Of a stretch of 64,000 bases of DNA, positions 31,292 to 43,400 are shown piece after piece. The translations under genes and the position numbers were made by a program. The DNA is from Spisula solida. Lineage: Eukaryota; Mollusca; Bivalvia; Venerida; Mactridae. The notes beneath the pieces are model-generated. The model was not told the origin of the DNA and made no database searches. It was given only the letters and a program-made list of their open reading frames with translations. The stretch lies in the NCBI GenBank assembly GCA_947247005.1, contig OX365948.1:34724601-34788600 (forward strand), in the 5' to 3' direction. How positions within the stretch are numbered: position 1 is the stretch's first letter; the number at the start of each line of letters is the position of its first letter.

Positions 31292-34200
31292 TTATATAAC
31301 TTGGTACAAATATATATCATCTATATCAGAATCACCAACATCTTTGAAATACTTTAACGCAGCCATATCTTTCAACTCTGTAACATCGACTTTTTTCAAC
31401 CATGTGTCTATGTTCAAAGGTGCCTGAAAATATGTATAAAGTTTATATTAAGTATGGGTGAGATTAGTGCATGATTTCCATCCAATAGATCAGCAAATGA
31501 TTTCCATCCAATAGATAAGCAAACGATTTCCATCCAATAGATCAGCAAATGATTTCCATCCATGATTTCCATCCAATAGATAAGCAAAAATGACAAGAGA
31601 TGTTTGTAAAACATGTATGCCCCCATGGCAGCCCAATAGTCATAAATGGTGAAGGTCACTGTGACCTTTGACCTACTGACCTCAAAATCAATAGCGGTCA
31701 TCTACTGTTGATGACCAACCTCAATGTAAAGTTTGAAAATCCTAGGTCAAAGCGTTCTTGAGTTATTGAACGGAAACTAATCAAATAGTCAGAATAGGTA
31801 AAGGTCACAGTGACTTTGACCTACAGACCCCAGAGTTGTGGAACGGAAACCATTTTATAGGACAGACAGACTGACAGACATGGGCAAAGCAATTTACCCC
31901 CTCATTACTTATAGAGAAGACATGTATAATATTTTTATCAATTTACAAAAAGACATATGGCAGACAGACTTTAATGCAACAAAATGTACAGAATGAACGG
32001 CAAGATTATATCTGAGCGAGTACAATAAGTTTGAGCTTTCTAGACTTACCTGTATGTTTGATAGAGATTCTTCTATGCTTGGTATAGTTACAACAAGTGT
32101 GTTCTTCTTCCTAATATTTTGTTGTAAAAAAACCCATATCCTGAAACAGTTTGTTATTTCACATTTATGATTGTATGCATCATTTATTGGTTCACAGATT
32201 TTAAGGATGTCATGGTTTTAATATTATGAATCGTTCAATATATTATAATGATCAGGAGCCCTTTGTCTAACTAAGGCACTACTGAGCGTTTTACTACTTC
32301 TATGCAACAACAAGTTACCAGCGAGCAGTGCTTTGTCCTAGGATCTTCACACTTCACATGGATGTTGGTCACCATCAGTAAACGACCCCTATTGATTTTG
32401 AGGTCAGCAGGTCAAAGATCAAGGTTGCTGTGACCTGAACCATTAATAACTATTTGGCTAATAGGGGCATAGATGTTTAACAAACATCTTTTGTCTAAAA
32501 TAGTATCGGTAAAGGTCTAGACCAACCGAGAACCTGGAATTCGCCAAGGAAAAGCTGGGAAAAAGTTGGGAATTTCATGGATAGAGAGTGCTTCTGTTTA
32601 ACTTTTTATGCAGTAAATGTGTCATTTGGACAACATCCATACACTTCTATGTATATTCAAGGGTGTTTGCCTTAATCTAAGGATTTCAAGTTTAATTGAA
32701 CTACCATTGTAACATTTTTCAAGGCAGCTCTTAATTCAAGTAGTTTTCAAGGTTGAAACCAAATGAAAGGACTTTTCAAGGCCTAAGCGAACCTTGTCAC
32801 TCACCAATACAACAATACCAATCTACAAAACAATCAAATGGTAGACACTTACTTATGCAGTTGATCGAATGCCAAGAAAAACTCAAACACATTGTTTAAG
32901 ATGATCACATCACCTAGAAGTAAAGAAGGAAACTGATGACAATATCAAACAAAAGAGATGTCCTTTTGACATGCTCCACAATTTTCAATGCCATGCTTGG
33001 ATAGTACAATCATATTCAAAACAAGAAGGCCCAAACGGCCCTAGGTTGCTCACCTGTTGTAGTAGTGCATGCACACCCCTTTGGTGACCTAAGTAATAAT
33101 TTACATTTACTGAGTAAGATCCAAGAAAATTCAGCCTCTATTGCAAATTTTTTTATGACTTGACCATGTGACCTAGTTTTTTACCCAAGATGACCCAATA
33201 TAGAACTTCACCTAGATCTTGTAGAGATCATCAGTGTGGCCAAGTTTCATAAAGGTAAGATCAAAACTGTGACCTCTTGTGACTACACAATGGTTTTTCT
33301 ATGATTTGACCTAGTGACCTAGTTTTTTACCCCAGATGACCCAATATCAGACTTGACCTAGATTTTGTTGAGATGACCATTGTGACCAAGTTTCATAAAG
33401 AGTAAGTCAAAATTGTGATTACCAAGTAGGCTAAAATTGCGACCTCTAATATCTTCACAAGCCAATTGTTGACGGACGGACGACAGAAGACGAGTGATGA
33501 CAAAAGCTCACTCTGTCACTTTGTGACAGGCAAGCTAACAACATGCTCAATAGCTACAGCATTACCTTCTTCTGAGTTGAGGTTGGGATATCAAAACTAA
33601 AAGGAGCAGATAACTTTGACAAAAAACATGAGAGTTACCTACTCCCTGTTTAGAAGTTAGGATCATGATGTTTAATAAGTGTACATAGCATCAAAGCAAT
33701 AACTCAATGGACTTTGGATTTCTTTGTGAAGAGGGCAGATAATTTTGTCAACAATCTTGATAGTTATCTATTTCTATATATAGATTTATTAGGTCATGAT
33801 GGTGAACAAGTGTGCAAAAGTATCAAAGCAATTTGTTAATGGACTTCGAAAAATATTTTAGGTGGTACCTAAACGGCATCTTGTAAATGTCGGACACAGT
33901 ATCTGAATACAGTATAACCTGGTTTATCCGGCATCCCATCGGACCAGATTAGTGAGCCAGATAAAGCAGTGTGCCGGTAAAACCAGGTTTTATAGAAATA
34001 CCTATACCCTATAATTGCTCATAAAAAGACAAAATTATAACAAATGAACAAAATATTATAGGTATCCAGTTGCGTTTGTATTGACGTGTCATTATACTAA
34101 TGGTGTTAGTTAGTCATAAAATAGTTGTTACTGTTGTTTGTTTGGTTTTCTTAAAGATTCCGTGCAAAAAACATTTGCCGATGATACACATCTTCTAAGT

Positions 34201-37200
34201 ATTTTCTATAATGCTGGTTATTTAAGTGCTAAAACACACTATTTTTTAATTGTCGGGACTGACTAACAATGCCGGATAATGGATCAAGCAGGTTCCGTTA
34301 ATGTAAGGGTCCATGTAAGTAGAAATACAGTGGCATTCTGCTGGGACCGACAAACCATGCCGGTTAAGACAGGTTGCCGATAAAAACAGGTTCCGGATAA
34401 ACCAGGTTATACTGTATACATAAACAATGAGATCAGTTAGAGTGAGAAGGGATGTTCATTAAGGTACTAACTTGATTGTAGAAGTTCAGCTTGTCCCATA
34501 ATATCACCTTGTACAATCTGAAGAAGACATACCACAAAATGTAACCATACACAAACTAGAGTTGTGTTCCAGGACGCATGCCCCAATTATGGCACAATTT
34601 ATTCCAAATGGTGAAGAAGCAGGGATTGGGGGGAATAATGTTGTTCATTAGTTTGAGCAAAATCATCAAACAGTATGTGAGGTGTTCAAAACACAAGAAT
34701 TTTTCATAATGGGGTGAATAGTTAAAGTAACAAAGAGTCATAATTTTGTCAAAAAATGGATGCAGCCAAAAATCCATCTGTTACATTCAACTAGAAAGCA
34801 TATAAATCAGTAATGTCCAAAATAAAGCACAAATAAGAGGGCCAAGTGGCCCTATGGAGTGTTCTTGCTATATAAATTGTATCTACTTGTATTTTTAACA
34901 ATACTAGTCTATTTATGTGTTGAAAGTGTTGAAGGAGTTACCTTTATCCTATCAGTCATATTGTATTTATCTATGACCTTGGTTTGAAGTTCACAGAATG
35001 ACGGATCAAGTTCTACACCAATCACTGAATTAGCTTCACTGTATAGATAAGCCTGTAAATTAAATAGTTGTTCAAATGCAGTTTCAAGAATAAACTTGTG
35101 TATTTTCTCAACTGAGAGTTTGTTAAGACGGTCACGTCAGCTTTGTGACAGCAGTATACTTGTCAGTGACCAAGTTTTATTCACCTACCCAGAACCACAC
35201 TTGTTCCGTGCATTTTTTAATTTCATACAATTTGTGTACAAACTACGTTTTAACATCAGTCAATTACATTTGCAAACTGTGAACACATTAATTTTTAACA
35301 AACAATGGTTCAAACAGTACTATTTTCACGGTCAATTAACAACTTTTCAATTTCAATAGCGGCGACATGATGGCGACACAAACAATGACAATAAGGTGCG
35401 AAAATAACATTTGGGCCAGAAAAGTTGTGTCGATATACATGTAAGCGGAGTGTCAACACAGGCATGTCGACTAAACCATCATATTCAAAATAGAATATAG
35501 AGCAACCTAAATCGGGGATTTGAAAGTATGTTGACAGAACGGAAGTGTCGATACAACCAATGTCGACACAACGAGTTTCAACTGTATTATAAGAACCACT
35601 ATAAACTTGTTCAAGAAAATATGAAGCTTGTTCCATACATTTATTACTAAATTTGATACTATAAAATCATTTTATTTTGATGGATTTGAATTTTAGTCGA
35701 TTTCGTTGTTAAATCCGACCACAATATGTAATGCCCACTATTTATCAAACTCACAAATACATAACATGGTTTTACCCTTCCATGTTTTGTAATCCACGAA
35801 TTTAAGACCCCACTAAAATGGATTTAAAAATTATCAAAATCCACAAAATTTAATATCCACAAAAATAATATTGTGATTCTACAGTATCCTCTATAATATT
35901 ACTTATAAACATCGGGCTGTGACTTTCGGTCAGTTATCCGATTTTGCTGTCATTTGAAATTAGAACTGTCCAGGACTAAATTTTGCGCATCATCAGTTGT
36001 CCAATATCGATTTACAGTTGCCCCGGACATCGGACTATAGCATTTGTAGAGCCCTGCTGTCCAAGGCAAATACGGTTGGTTAGTGGTGAAACTATACAGT
36101 TTTAACCTCTGTAGAGCAACACCCTTTGAGAGCTGCAATTATTAGCCGCTGTTTAGAGTTTGTTGCTCTACAGAGGTTGGAAATGTAGTAAATGACAGCC
36201 AAGGCCAGAGTTCTTTGATTTTTCGTTACTCAGACCCTTTTTTGTCATTTTCAAACAAAAAACTTGGAAAAAGGCTTATAATGTTTTGATGGTAATGTAC
36301 AAAATGTACCTGCCTTGTTTTACTATTTCATTCTTTTGTTAATTATAAGCTGGTTTTAGTCCTTCAGTGCAGTCTTAAAATAAATTGGCTGTTTCCTTGA
36401 AAAATAACACTGTTGTTGATTGCTTTAAATCAGACTGTCATTGATTAGTCCACCGTCAACAGGGTGGTAGCTATATTTTGGGAGGTTTTTTTTCCCTCCC
36501 CTTGCAGACATTTTACTCACATAAGTCCGAGGACAAATAATTAAACAACTCTGGCTTTAGGGAAATTTTGAAGGTATTGTTAAAGGGAGGTTGTTGCTCT
36601 ACAGAGGGCCGCTCGGGAGAAGTTGTACTGTACACACTTATACACTTATCACACTTACAGCATAGAGAACTGCTCCTGTTCTAGAACCAACATCAAGTAC
36701 TGTCTTGTTTCTCAGATCTTGTAACAGAAACTGGAACATATACTTGATCTGTGTCACAGACGCTGAATGTGTTATAAACGCTGAAACACACATATAATAC
36801 ATACATGTACACAATATGTATGACTAGATCTATTCTAACCATGCTTTATAATTGCCAGTATACAAATCTTCACATTTGTACACCAATTTTTTATTTCTTA
36901 AAAATTCTTTGCACAAATTTAAATTCTTGATAATTCCTGGCACAAATTTATATTCTTGATAATTCTTTATATAAATAAAATAAATATACCAGATTTATAT
37001 AGCGCCCTTTTCATGCGAACACAAGTTCAAAGGCACTTTACATTATAGTGATGCAGCCACAAGGACACAGATGCATCCTTTGCAGTGCAGATACAGCATG
37101 ATCTGACCAATGGTACAGACTGAGAGAAAGCCCCAAAAGGGAGAGAAAGACATTAGATACAGGCATGTCATAAATCTGCTTATTAACAGGTTGGGGAACA

Positions 37201-38875
37201 TGCAGTTATAAGAAATCAATGTACATACAATGAATCTAGTTGGCATATAATTGTCGCCTAGATGTTTCATTGGTCAAAAGTCATTACATAGTGGATCTTG
37301 CATGGGTGCTCATTACATACCAGTTTTATTAAACAAGGACAAAATAATACGACATGAGGCTTTGTCGAGTTTAATTAAACTCCTATCTAATGAGCATGAA
37401 TGAAAGATTATATTTATTACATAACCTTAGATAACACTCTTCATTGCTAAAAATGATGCTGCATAGGTATCAACCAACATTTAGCGGCACATTGAGCATG
37501 ACGTCTTGACAACGTTTGGTATTATCCCGACATCATAGGCTGATCAAGGCACAGATTGTCCAATGTCACGCTTATTTTAATATTCATTGCACACTCAGGG
37601 AGTGCCGTACAATATTTCGGATACGGCTTTACGGCACCGCTGGGCCGCAGGATATGTGACAAACTTAATTTAATAATACATAATAACATCCATGTTTTGA
37701 AAACTTACTTAAAGGTTTAACTTGTTTAGATAAACAGCAGGCACAGTAATTTCTGGACATTTTCCCTTCATCAACCAAGTCATCAATGGTGTCTTCATCA
37801 AACAGGAAGGCATCAACATGTACAGTTGTTGCTGGATCACAATCAGCATTCTGTTAATACATACATATAAACAACGTAAGAGGGGTGATCAATATATTCG
37901 AGAACTTTCCAAGTTCCCATCTCACTTTTGAAATATTGACTATAGAATAATTATCTATTGTTTTAATTACTGTAATTATAATGTAATGGCCTATGTCACA
38001 AGCCCCATTCATGAATAAAAAGGAAGGTGTTATAGGTGCCTTCAGTCAATGATGACAATTTGCTTTTGAGAATTATTGACAAAACAAAATTACTAGATGA
38101 CAAGTTCTAGAAATAATTGACTTACCGGACCAGTTTTAGGTGTGACAAGTAGCAGTAATAAAGGAAGGAGAATTGACTTACCGGACCAGTTTTAGGTGTG
38201 ACAAGTACCAGTAATAAAGGAAGGAGAATTGACTTACCGGACCAGTTTTAGGTGTGACAAGTAGCGGTAATAAAGAAAGGAGAATTGACTTACCGGACCA
38301 GTTTTAGGTGTGACAAGTAGCGGTAATAAAGGAAGGAGAATTGACTTACCGGACCAGTTTTAGGTGTAACAAGTAGCGGTAATAAAGGAAGGAGAATTGA
38401 CTTACCGGACCAGTTTTAGGTGTAACAAGTAGCGGTAATAAAGGAAGGAGAATTGACTTACCAGACCAGTTTTAGGTGTGACAAGTAGCGGTAATAAAGG
38501 AAGGAGAATTGACTTACCGGACCAGTTTTAGGTGTGACAAGTAGCAGTAATAAAGGAAGGAGAATTGACTTACCGGACCAGTTTTAGGTGTGACAAGTAG
38601 CGGTAATAAAGGAAGGAGAATTGACTTACCGGACCAGTTTTAGGTGTGACAAGTAGCGGTAATAAAGGAAGGAGAATTGACTTACCGGACCAGTTTTAGG
38701 TGTGACAAGTACCAGTAATAAAGGAAGGAGAATTGACTTACCGGACCAGTTTTAGGTGTAACAACATGTTCTGTTTGAGTGATTCCATCTACAGGCAAAC
38801 TTTGACGTACATCTTCTCTTATACTGTTTAGTACAACATCAGAATTATCACCTTGATTCATGTCATCCAATAGTC
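31292..38875 (-). CDS. Class I SAM methyltransferase-like protein, eight exons, 5' end not found
   Basis: Exons on the minus strand, in order, are 38875-38742, 37850-37709, 36780-36659, 35052-34942, 34517-34472, 32913-32853, 32140-32050 and 31423-31292. All introns are GT-AG and all phases join without a stop (839 nt including TAA). The visible protein has an acidic lead (LLDDMNQGDNSD) and a CxxC-containing segment (NYCACCLSKQVKPL). These precede a Rossmann methyltransferase core: motif I VLDVGSRTGAVLY, motif II acidic VIGVELD, IVQGDIM, and DVIILNNVFEFFL in the motif IV region. The C-terminus is acidic (DSDIDDIYLYQVI). A tttatt (AATAAA on this strand) overlaps the stop. The substrate is unknown and I cannot name the family. 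The first visible exon begins in phase 1, so at least one upstream exon exists. The intron after it holds the splice-donor array. Confidence 0.88.
31460..31600. repeat. ~27-bp tandem repeat, about 4 copies
   Basis: 'gatttccatccaatagat' followed by 'agcaaa' recurs from about 31470 to 31590, with one shortened copy. It lies in the last intron of the methyltransferase-like gene. Confidence 0.8.
31600..31915. repeat. Dispersed repeat with perfect ERE palindrome, partner at 59300-59980
   Basis: It starts with 'tgtttgtaaaacatgtatgc' and contains 'tgacctactgacctcaaaat' and 'acggaaac'. AGGTCACTGTGACCT at 31653-31667 is a perfect inverted repeat spaced by three, the oestrogen-response-element consensus. 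A related copy lies at 59300-59980 and a partial inverted one at about 32380-32490. Confidence 0.85.
33030..33530 (-). repeat. Inverted tandem copies of the 'aggtcacaaggtcaaa' family
   Basis: Three modules with 'tgacctagttttttacccc' variants and 'accaagtttcataaag' match the reverse complement of 8390-8880. The block ends with 'acggacggacgacagaagac'. It lies in an intron of the methyltransferase-like gene. Confidence 0.85.
33545..33870. repeat. Dispersed repeat, partner at 63636-63850
   Basis: Collinear landmarks shared with 63636-63850 include 'agcattacc', 'tgagttgaggttggg' variants, 'ggcagataa', 'gttacctactcc' variants and 'tcatgatg'. Non-coding. Confidence 0.7.
33910..34414. mobile_element. 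505-bp pogo-like non-autonomous DNA transposon
   Basis: The ends are CAGTATAACCTGGTTTATCC and GGATAAACCAGGTTATACTG, perfectly inverted and flanked by TA on both sides. The CAGT start, 'ACCTnGTTTATCCGG' style end and TA target site fit the pogo/Tigger group. No transposase frame is present. It lies in an intron of the methyltransferase-like gene. Confidence 0.85.
35053..36658. other. Methyltransferase-like gene intron, repeat-rich
   Basis: No further exon is seen on either strand. It includes the 'aacctctgtagagcaacacc' element (see separate entry) and AT-rich filler. Confidence 0.5.
36100..36185. repeat. 'cctctgtagagcaac' inverted element, relatives at 36570-36620 and 44140-44310
   Basis: 'aacctctgtagagcaacacc' at the left is mirrored by 'ttgctctacagaggttgg' at the right. 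Related copies with 'gttgttgctctacagaggg' and 'acctctgtagagttagacc' occur at the other sites, marking a dispersed family. Confidence 0.75.
36965..37080. repeat. SINE-like 'tatatagcgccctttt' element
   Basis: 'tttatatagcgcccttttca', 'caaaggcactttaca' are landmarks of a SINE family widespread in marine invertebrates. I recognise the style but cannot assign it formally. Confidence 0.5.
37296..37640. repeat. Dispersed repeat, partner at 2716-3020
   Basis: Collinear with 2716-3020: 'ggatcttgcatg', 'gatgctgcataggt', 'tggtattatc' and 'attgcacactcaggga'. It lies in the intron just downstream of the CxxC exon. Confidence 0.65.
38117..38760 (-). repeat. 12 x 56-bp array repeating an exon end and its splice donor
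   Basis: On the minus strand the exon ending at 38742 finishes ACACCTAAAACTGGTCCG with donor GTAAGTCAATTC. The same exon tail plus donor recurs 11 more times downstream in the intron. The donor complement 'cttacc' lies at 38121, 38177, 38233, 38289, 38345, 38401, 38457, 38513, 38569, 38625, 38681 and the genuine 38737, an exact 56-bp period. Copies differ at only a few bases; one (38457) has an A for the last exon base partner. No AG acceptor precedes the copied exon tails, so they are decoy donors, not extra exons. Reading into the array from the exon hits a stop in the second unit. Confidence 0.97.
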
Positions 38876-40482
38876 CTGAAATACAGTAAGATGTGAACAT
38901 ATTTCAAATTGCATGACTGATGTCTATTCAGATCTAAGAAATAACCACTAAATACTTGTGATTCTTGATGAAATTGACGTGGAATACAGCCTTACATAAT
39001 CCTGAGTTTCATTTATAACATAAAAATCGTACAAAGGGGTTTAATGGACGGCTCTGTCAAGTCATTTGAATTTCTGTCTTAGTCGTTAGCGTGTGTTTTA
39101 TCTCTGCCTTTGCGTTCGCATTAATATTTAACGCTCTGCCTTAGTTGATATCATTCGAAAACAGAACTGCCCATTCCGTTAGCATTTTTTTGTTCCTCTT
39201 CAAATTTAAACCTCTTTATCTTCACAGAAAATGTATGTTTCCCAAAACGGAAACGACAGATATATTGAGGAAGGATTGAATTTTGTATCCAACGTTTTAG
39301 AATTTTTCCAAACCACGAAATCAGTCGAAATTCAATGTCAAAGGCGATAGTTTCGAACTTTTTGCATACATTGCACACCTAAAAACTGTTTTCTCGAATA
39401 ACATTGCAATTGTGGGTATACTAATTGTATATACAAATTGTTCATTCAACGCTTCAGCGATATCTGTAAGTGATCATTCTCAAAAGCAACGCAAAACACA
39501 TATAAAATAACAAAGTCAAGTAGCGCAAAACATGAGGCTCTGCGTTCAATAAACAGAACTGCCTTACACGCAACGGGTTGTACGGTCACGCCCAGTGTGA
39601 TCTTGCAGATTTACATAAAATTGAAATTGATGATTTCTTAAATTTGTGGATTTCAAATATTGACAGTAAAATCTCTTGTTACGTAATTTTGAGGTCAATT
39701 ATAAGAGGAGATTAAATTTCACGATCTACAAATGTAGTTTATCCACGAAACAAACAAAATTAATCCACCGCAAATATTAATAATTCACAATAATAATGAA
39801 AGGTTCTACCACTACTATAATTTTTTGTCCATAAACTAGACAATGCACTCATAACTATGAAAAATAATTTGACTAATTAATTTAGATTTCACGGATATAC
39901 CCAAACAGAGGAATGTGACAATAACTGCTCAACAGATCAACCGACACTCCAAGCATCCGTATAATAATTATGTCTTTCCCATAAATTTAAAAAAAACATA
40001 ACATTTTTAAAATCAAGGGGAAGTATGCCTGATGTGGGACTTGTATGTTACTTACCAGTAACACTAAGGGGTTCCAAAAGCAATGGTTCTTCAAATACCA
40101 ATTACAGACCAATGCTTTGCCCACAGCCACACTCCAGCCACTTTCTGTAATAGTATCTGACGTTTATTATTAATCACTGCTGTTGGGATTCGTCCTAGAA
40201 AGTTAGTGAGCTTATTTCCGATTTGGCCCTGCCTTCACATTGTTCACATCTCTGTTTCATGACCAAATCACATTTCCAATACGCTCAAGTCCAGGTCATA
40301 TACAAATACAACAGTTTAAACCGCCATAGCTCCAACATTCATCTGAGCAAATGCATTTGACTAAAAAGGTGTTAACAGATAAAAATGATACAGCACAATA
40401 AAACAACACAAAATATACCACTGTTCAAATGGTCGCGACATAAAAGTAATTTATTATTGACACCAAACTGGTCTCCCGCCAT
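38876..40482. other. Gap between methyltransferase-like and TatD-like genes
   Basis: It should hold the missing 5' exon(s) of the methyltransferase-like gene. A 75-codon minus-strand frame at 39378-39151 follows an acceptor-like 'gttttag' and has a CNVCKKF start, but lacks a good donor of the right phase. A good donor (GTAAGT) near 40055 is preceded by an open stretch, but it also fails the phase test. Neither is called. AATAAA on the minus strand near 40450 suits the end of the TatD-like gene. Confidence 0.4.
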
Positions 40483-43400
40483 CTATAAGGAGTATAAATC
40501 TTTGCCATTCTGAGTGGTCAGCTTCATAATGCTCTCCAACGATGTTCCCCGGTGTTGGCTGACAATTTCCCCTATATCTCCAAGCAATGCTGGTGTACTT
40601 GCCCTCGCAGCTGTTGATGGCTTAAAGAACGGTGCATCAGTCTCCAGCAGAAGTCTGTTATCTGGGATCTTCTGCATGGCTTTCACCTGATACTCGTCAA
40701 ATGACGACACTCTCCAACTAAACCCAAAATAACATCTGGGAAATGCTTCAAGCCAACTGCATACTCCCTCCACAGTACCTCCAAATGATTGTAAATGCAC
40801 TTTTTGTGTTGGTGCTGTGTTTTCCTTCATAAGTTGTAAGCATCTTTCGCTTACCTCCCCAGCATGACTATCAGATTTATCTTGCATGTGTAGAATAACT
40901 GGGCGAAAGGGCATGCTGTACTCCAGGAGTTTCACCATTGTTCTCTCCTGCAAATCCCAAGAACTCTCCGGCTTAGTCCTGTCCAGTCCTGTTACCCCAA
41001 GTGCAATTGTGTCTGTAGACCTCAAGAAGTTTAGCATCACCTGAAACCTTTCATCTGTCAGTAAGTGACACTTTTTCGGATGCACTCCAACTGCTGACCC
41101 AAAACTGTTTAGGCTTGGTAGTGATCTTGGGTATGACTCTGGATCACTTAATACCATGATGCCACCTACGACTTTTACTGTGTTCTTTGGGGAGTACCCA
41201 ACATCTGCTGTTATGAGGTCGGCTACTGCCTTTCCAGATTGACCAAAGAGAGTTGTACTAAGACGGTCTGCATAAAAGAGCGAGTCAAATGCTTCATAGA
41301 TTTGGGTCCCTGCGACACTTCGTCCCTTTGGTGCAACAAGGTTGTATCTCACTATATACTATATAGAGAGATACAACCTTGTTGCACCAAAGGGACGACT
41401 TGTTCCTGTTGCAGGTTCATCTTCGTAACCCACACAGTCCACCACTTCGAAACTATCTTCACATTCAACACTCTCACTGACCGTCCCCCTCTTAAAGCTG
41501 AGCAGCTCATCTACTGGAATATGATCAAGCAAAACAACAAGTACTCTCCAATGTAGAAGGAGTGCCGGGCTGTTAATAGGCAACAACATGAAATAATTAG
41601 GTACTTTCCAGTGCTGATGTCGGCAAATTCTGGTCAGCCAAGCCACCTCCAGATCTGACACAAATGCCTTGTAGGGAATTGCCTTGGTTTTGTTTACCAA
41701 GGCCAACAGATCTGGCAGAGAGCTATCATCCCCCAGAATTTTCTTCTTCAGGTACTGTAACAGTTCTAAGCGCTGATTGTCAAGCTTTCTGTCTCCTAGT
41801 CGTGATTCCCGTAGACAGAGAGGAAGGTGACGTTGCATTGTGTGTCGCCTTAAATTATACCCCTCGAATTTGCAGCATGTAATACCACATTTTATCGGTT
41901 TTGATTTCCTGAAACTAACAGTAGCACTGCTCCTGCTATTCTGTGGTGGGTCTTGATGCATGGAACGTTCAAGCCTGTTGCTCCTGATTCTGTCACGCAG
42001 GTCCTTTGTTGCCTGTGAATTGGCACCTGATGACCTATGTCTATCTCGATGAGAGGTGATCTGATGCTTTGATTCTCTTTCCCTCACATTCGCTTCCAGT
42101 GGCCTCTTCCTACTGTGGTACAAGTCCCTCTGTGTCCTTGAGCTGGCAACTGTAGACCTGTGACTCTCTCGATGAGTGGGTGAGTCCTGTGTCAGTGATC
42201 TGACACCTGGTGATTTTTGTCTCTCTTCCAGGCGAGTTTGGGACTGTGACAGACTGGGACCTGGCAACTCCACCTTGTGTGATCCTCTGGTCTGATGGGT
42301 AGGCAACCAGTCAGCAGATTCCATATCCACTATGTCCATGTCCCTATCAGATAACAGCTTACCAGGAATAGTGGTTTCTTCCTCGGATGAACTCATCTCA
42401 TCCCAGTTAGTCTTGATGTTACTGGCATCTGAAAGGGTCAACCAGATGTATCACTGGAGTGATGATAAGGGTCCAGCAATGGATGTATACACATTTTTGT
42501 GAACAGACATTGTACACATGATATATTGAAATTTATAAAGAGTGCATTACAAGGGCTTCTTTGGTAAGTAGAGTAAATGTTTGTGTTAGAAAATTCTTAT
42601 ATCAGAAAATATTGTGAGCCCTCGACCCCTTACTGATCGGAGCAAGAACATGGCACAAAGTTGAAAATTAAAACAAGCTGAGAGCCAGAGTGGCATTTAC
42701 CCAGTAGGTCCAGGACAAAGCCCTGGCAGTGAGGTCTTGGGGAGGGGGGAAGTCACTTAGGAGTCCTTTGAATTAGTGATTCAGCTTGTCCAAAACAGCT
42801 TAATTCAAGCATCACAAGGTCGCCAAAATCTGAACTACTGTCAGTGATGGGACTTCAGTTGAAATCATTATCGATAATCGTTTGAAATCAGATGGTAGCT
42901 AGTTCAGACGTAATTTTACTGATAATAATCATTTCTAAAGTTAGCTATAGTTTACATATTGACGTAAGGTTTTACTGCATACCAATTACCATACAGTGTA
43001 CATGAAAGATTGTCTGCAGAACGAATGCTGAATACCTCTGGTCCGATGTCTGGAAAACCGTCGGACATGACACTGATTTTTTTCCTTCTTTGTTTGCTAC
43101 CGGTCAATGGTACATGTACCTCTGCAATCTGAAAAAATGATCATTTTTCCCAAATTCAAAGGCAAAAATATCCCATTTGGCCTGATTGGGAAAGGAACCG
43201 GTACTAGACAAATTTGGAAAAATTTGAGACTTTTTGACTAAAATTGGGAATTTTTTAATTAATGGGAATTATTGAAAGGCCTTAGGGAGGTTAATTGGGA
43301 AAAGATAGGTTAATCTTACTGTCAGAATATTAACAAATTCATTTCATTCATCCCTATGCACTGACTTCAGTGCTTTCACTTATTTCATAATGGTCATCAT

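Noticed and set aside
38117..38760. Array of microexons or recursive splice sites
   Set aside because: The copied units have donors but no AG before the exon-like tail, so they cannot act as 3' splice sites.
39151..39378. 75-codon minus-strand frame (CNVCKKF...) as first exon of the methyltransferase-like gene
   Set aside because: It follows a plausible acceptor, but no good donor leaves the phase-1 end needed to join the exon at 38875.
41239..41556. Plus-strand frame over the TatD-like exon
   Set aside because: It is a shadow of the minus-strand coding exon and its palindrome.
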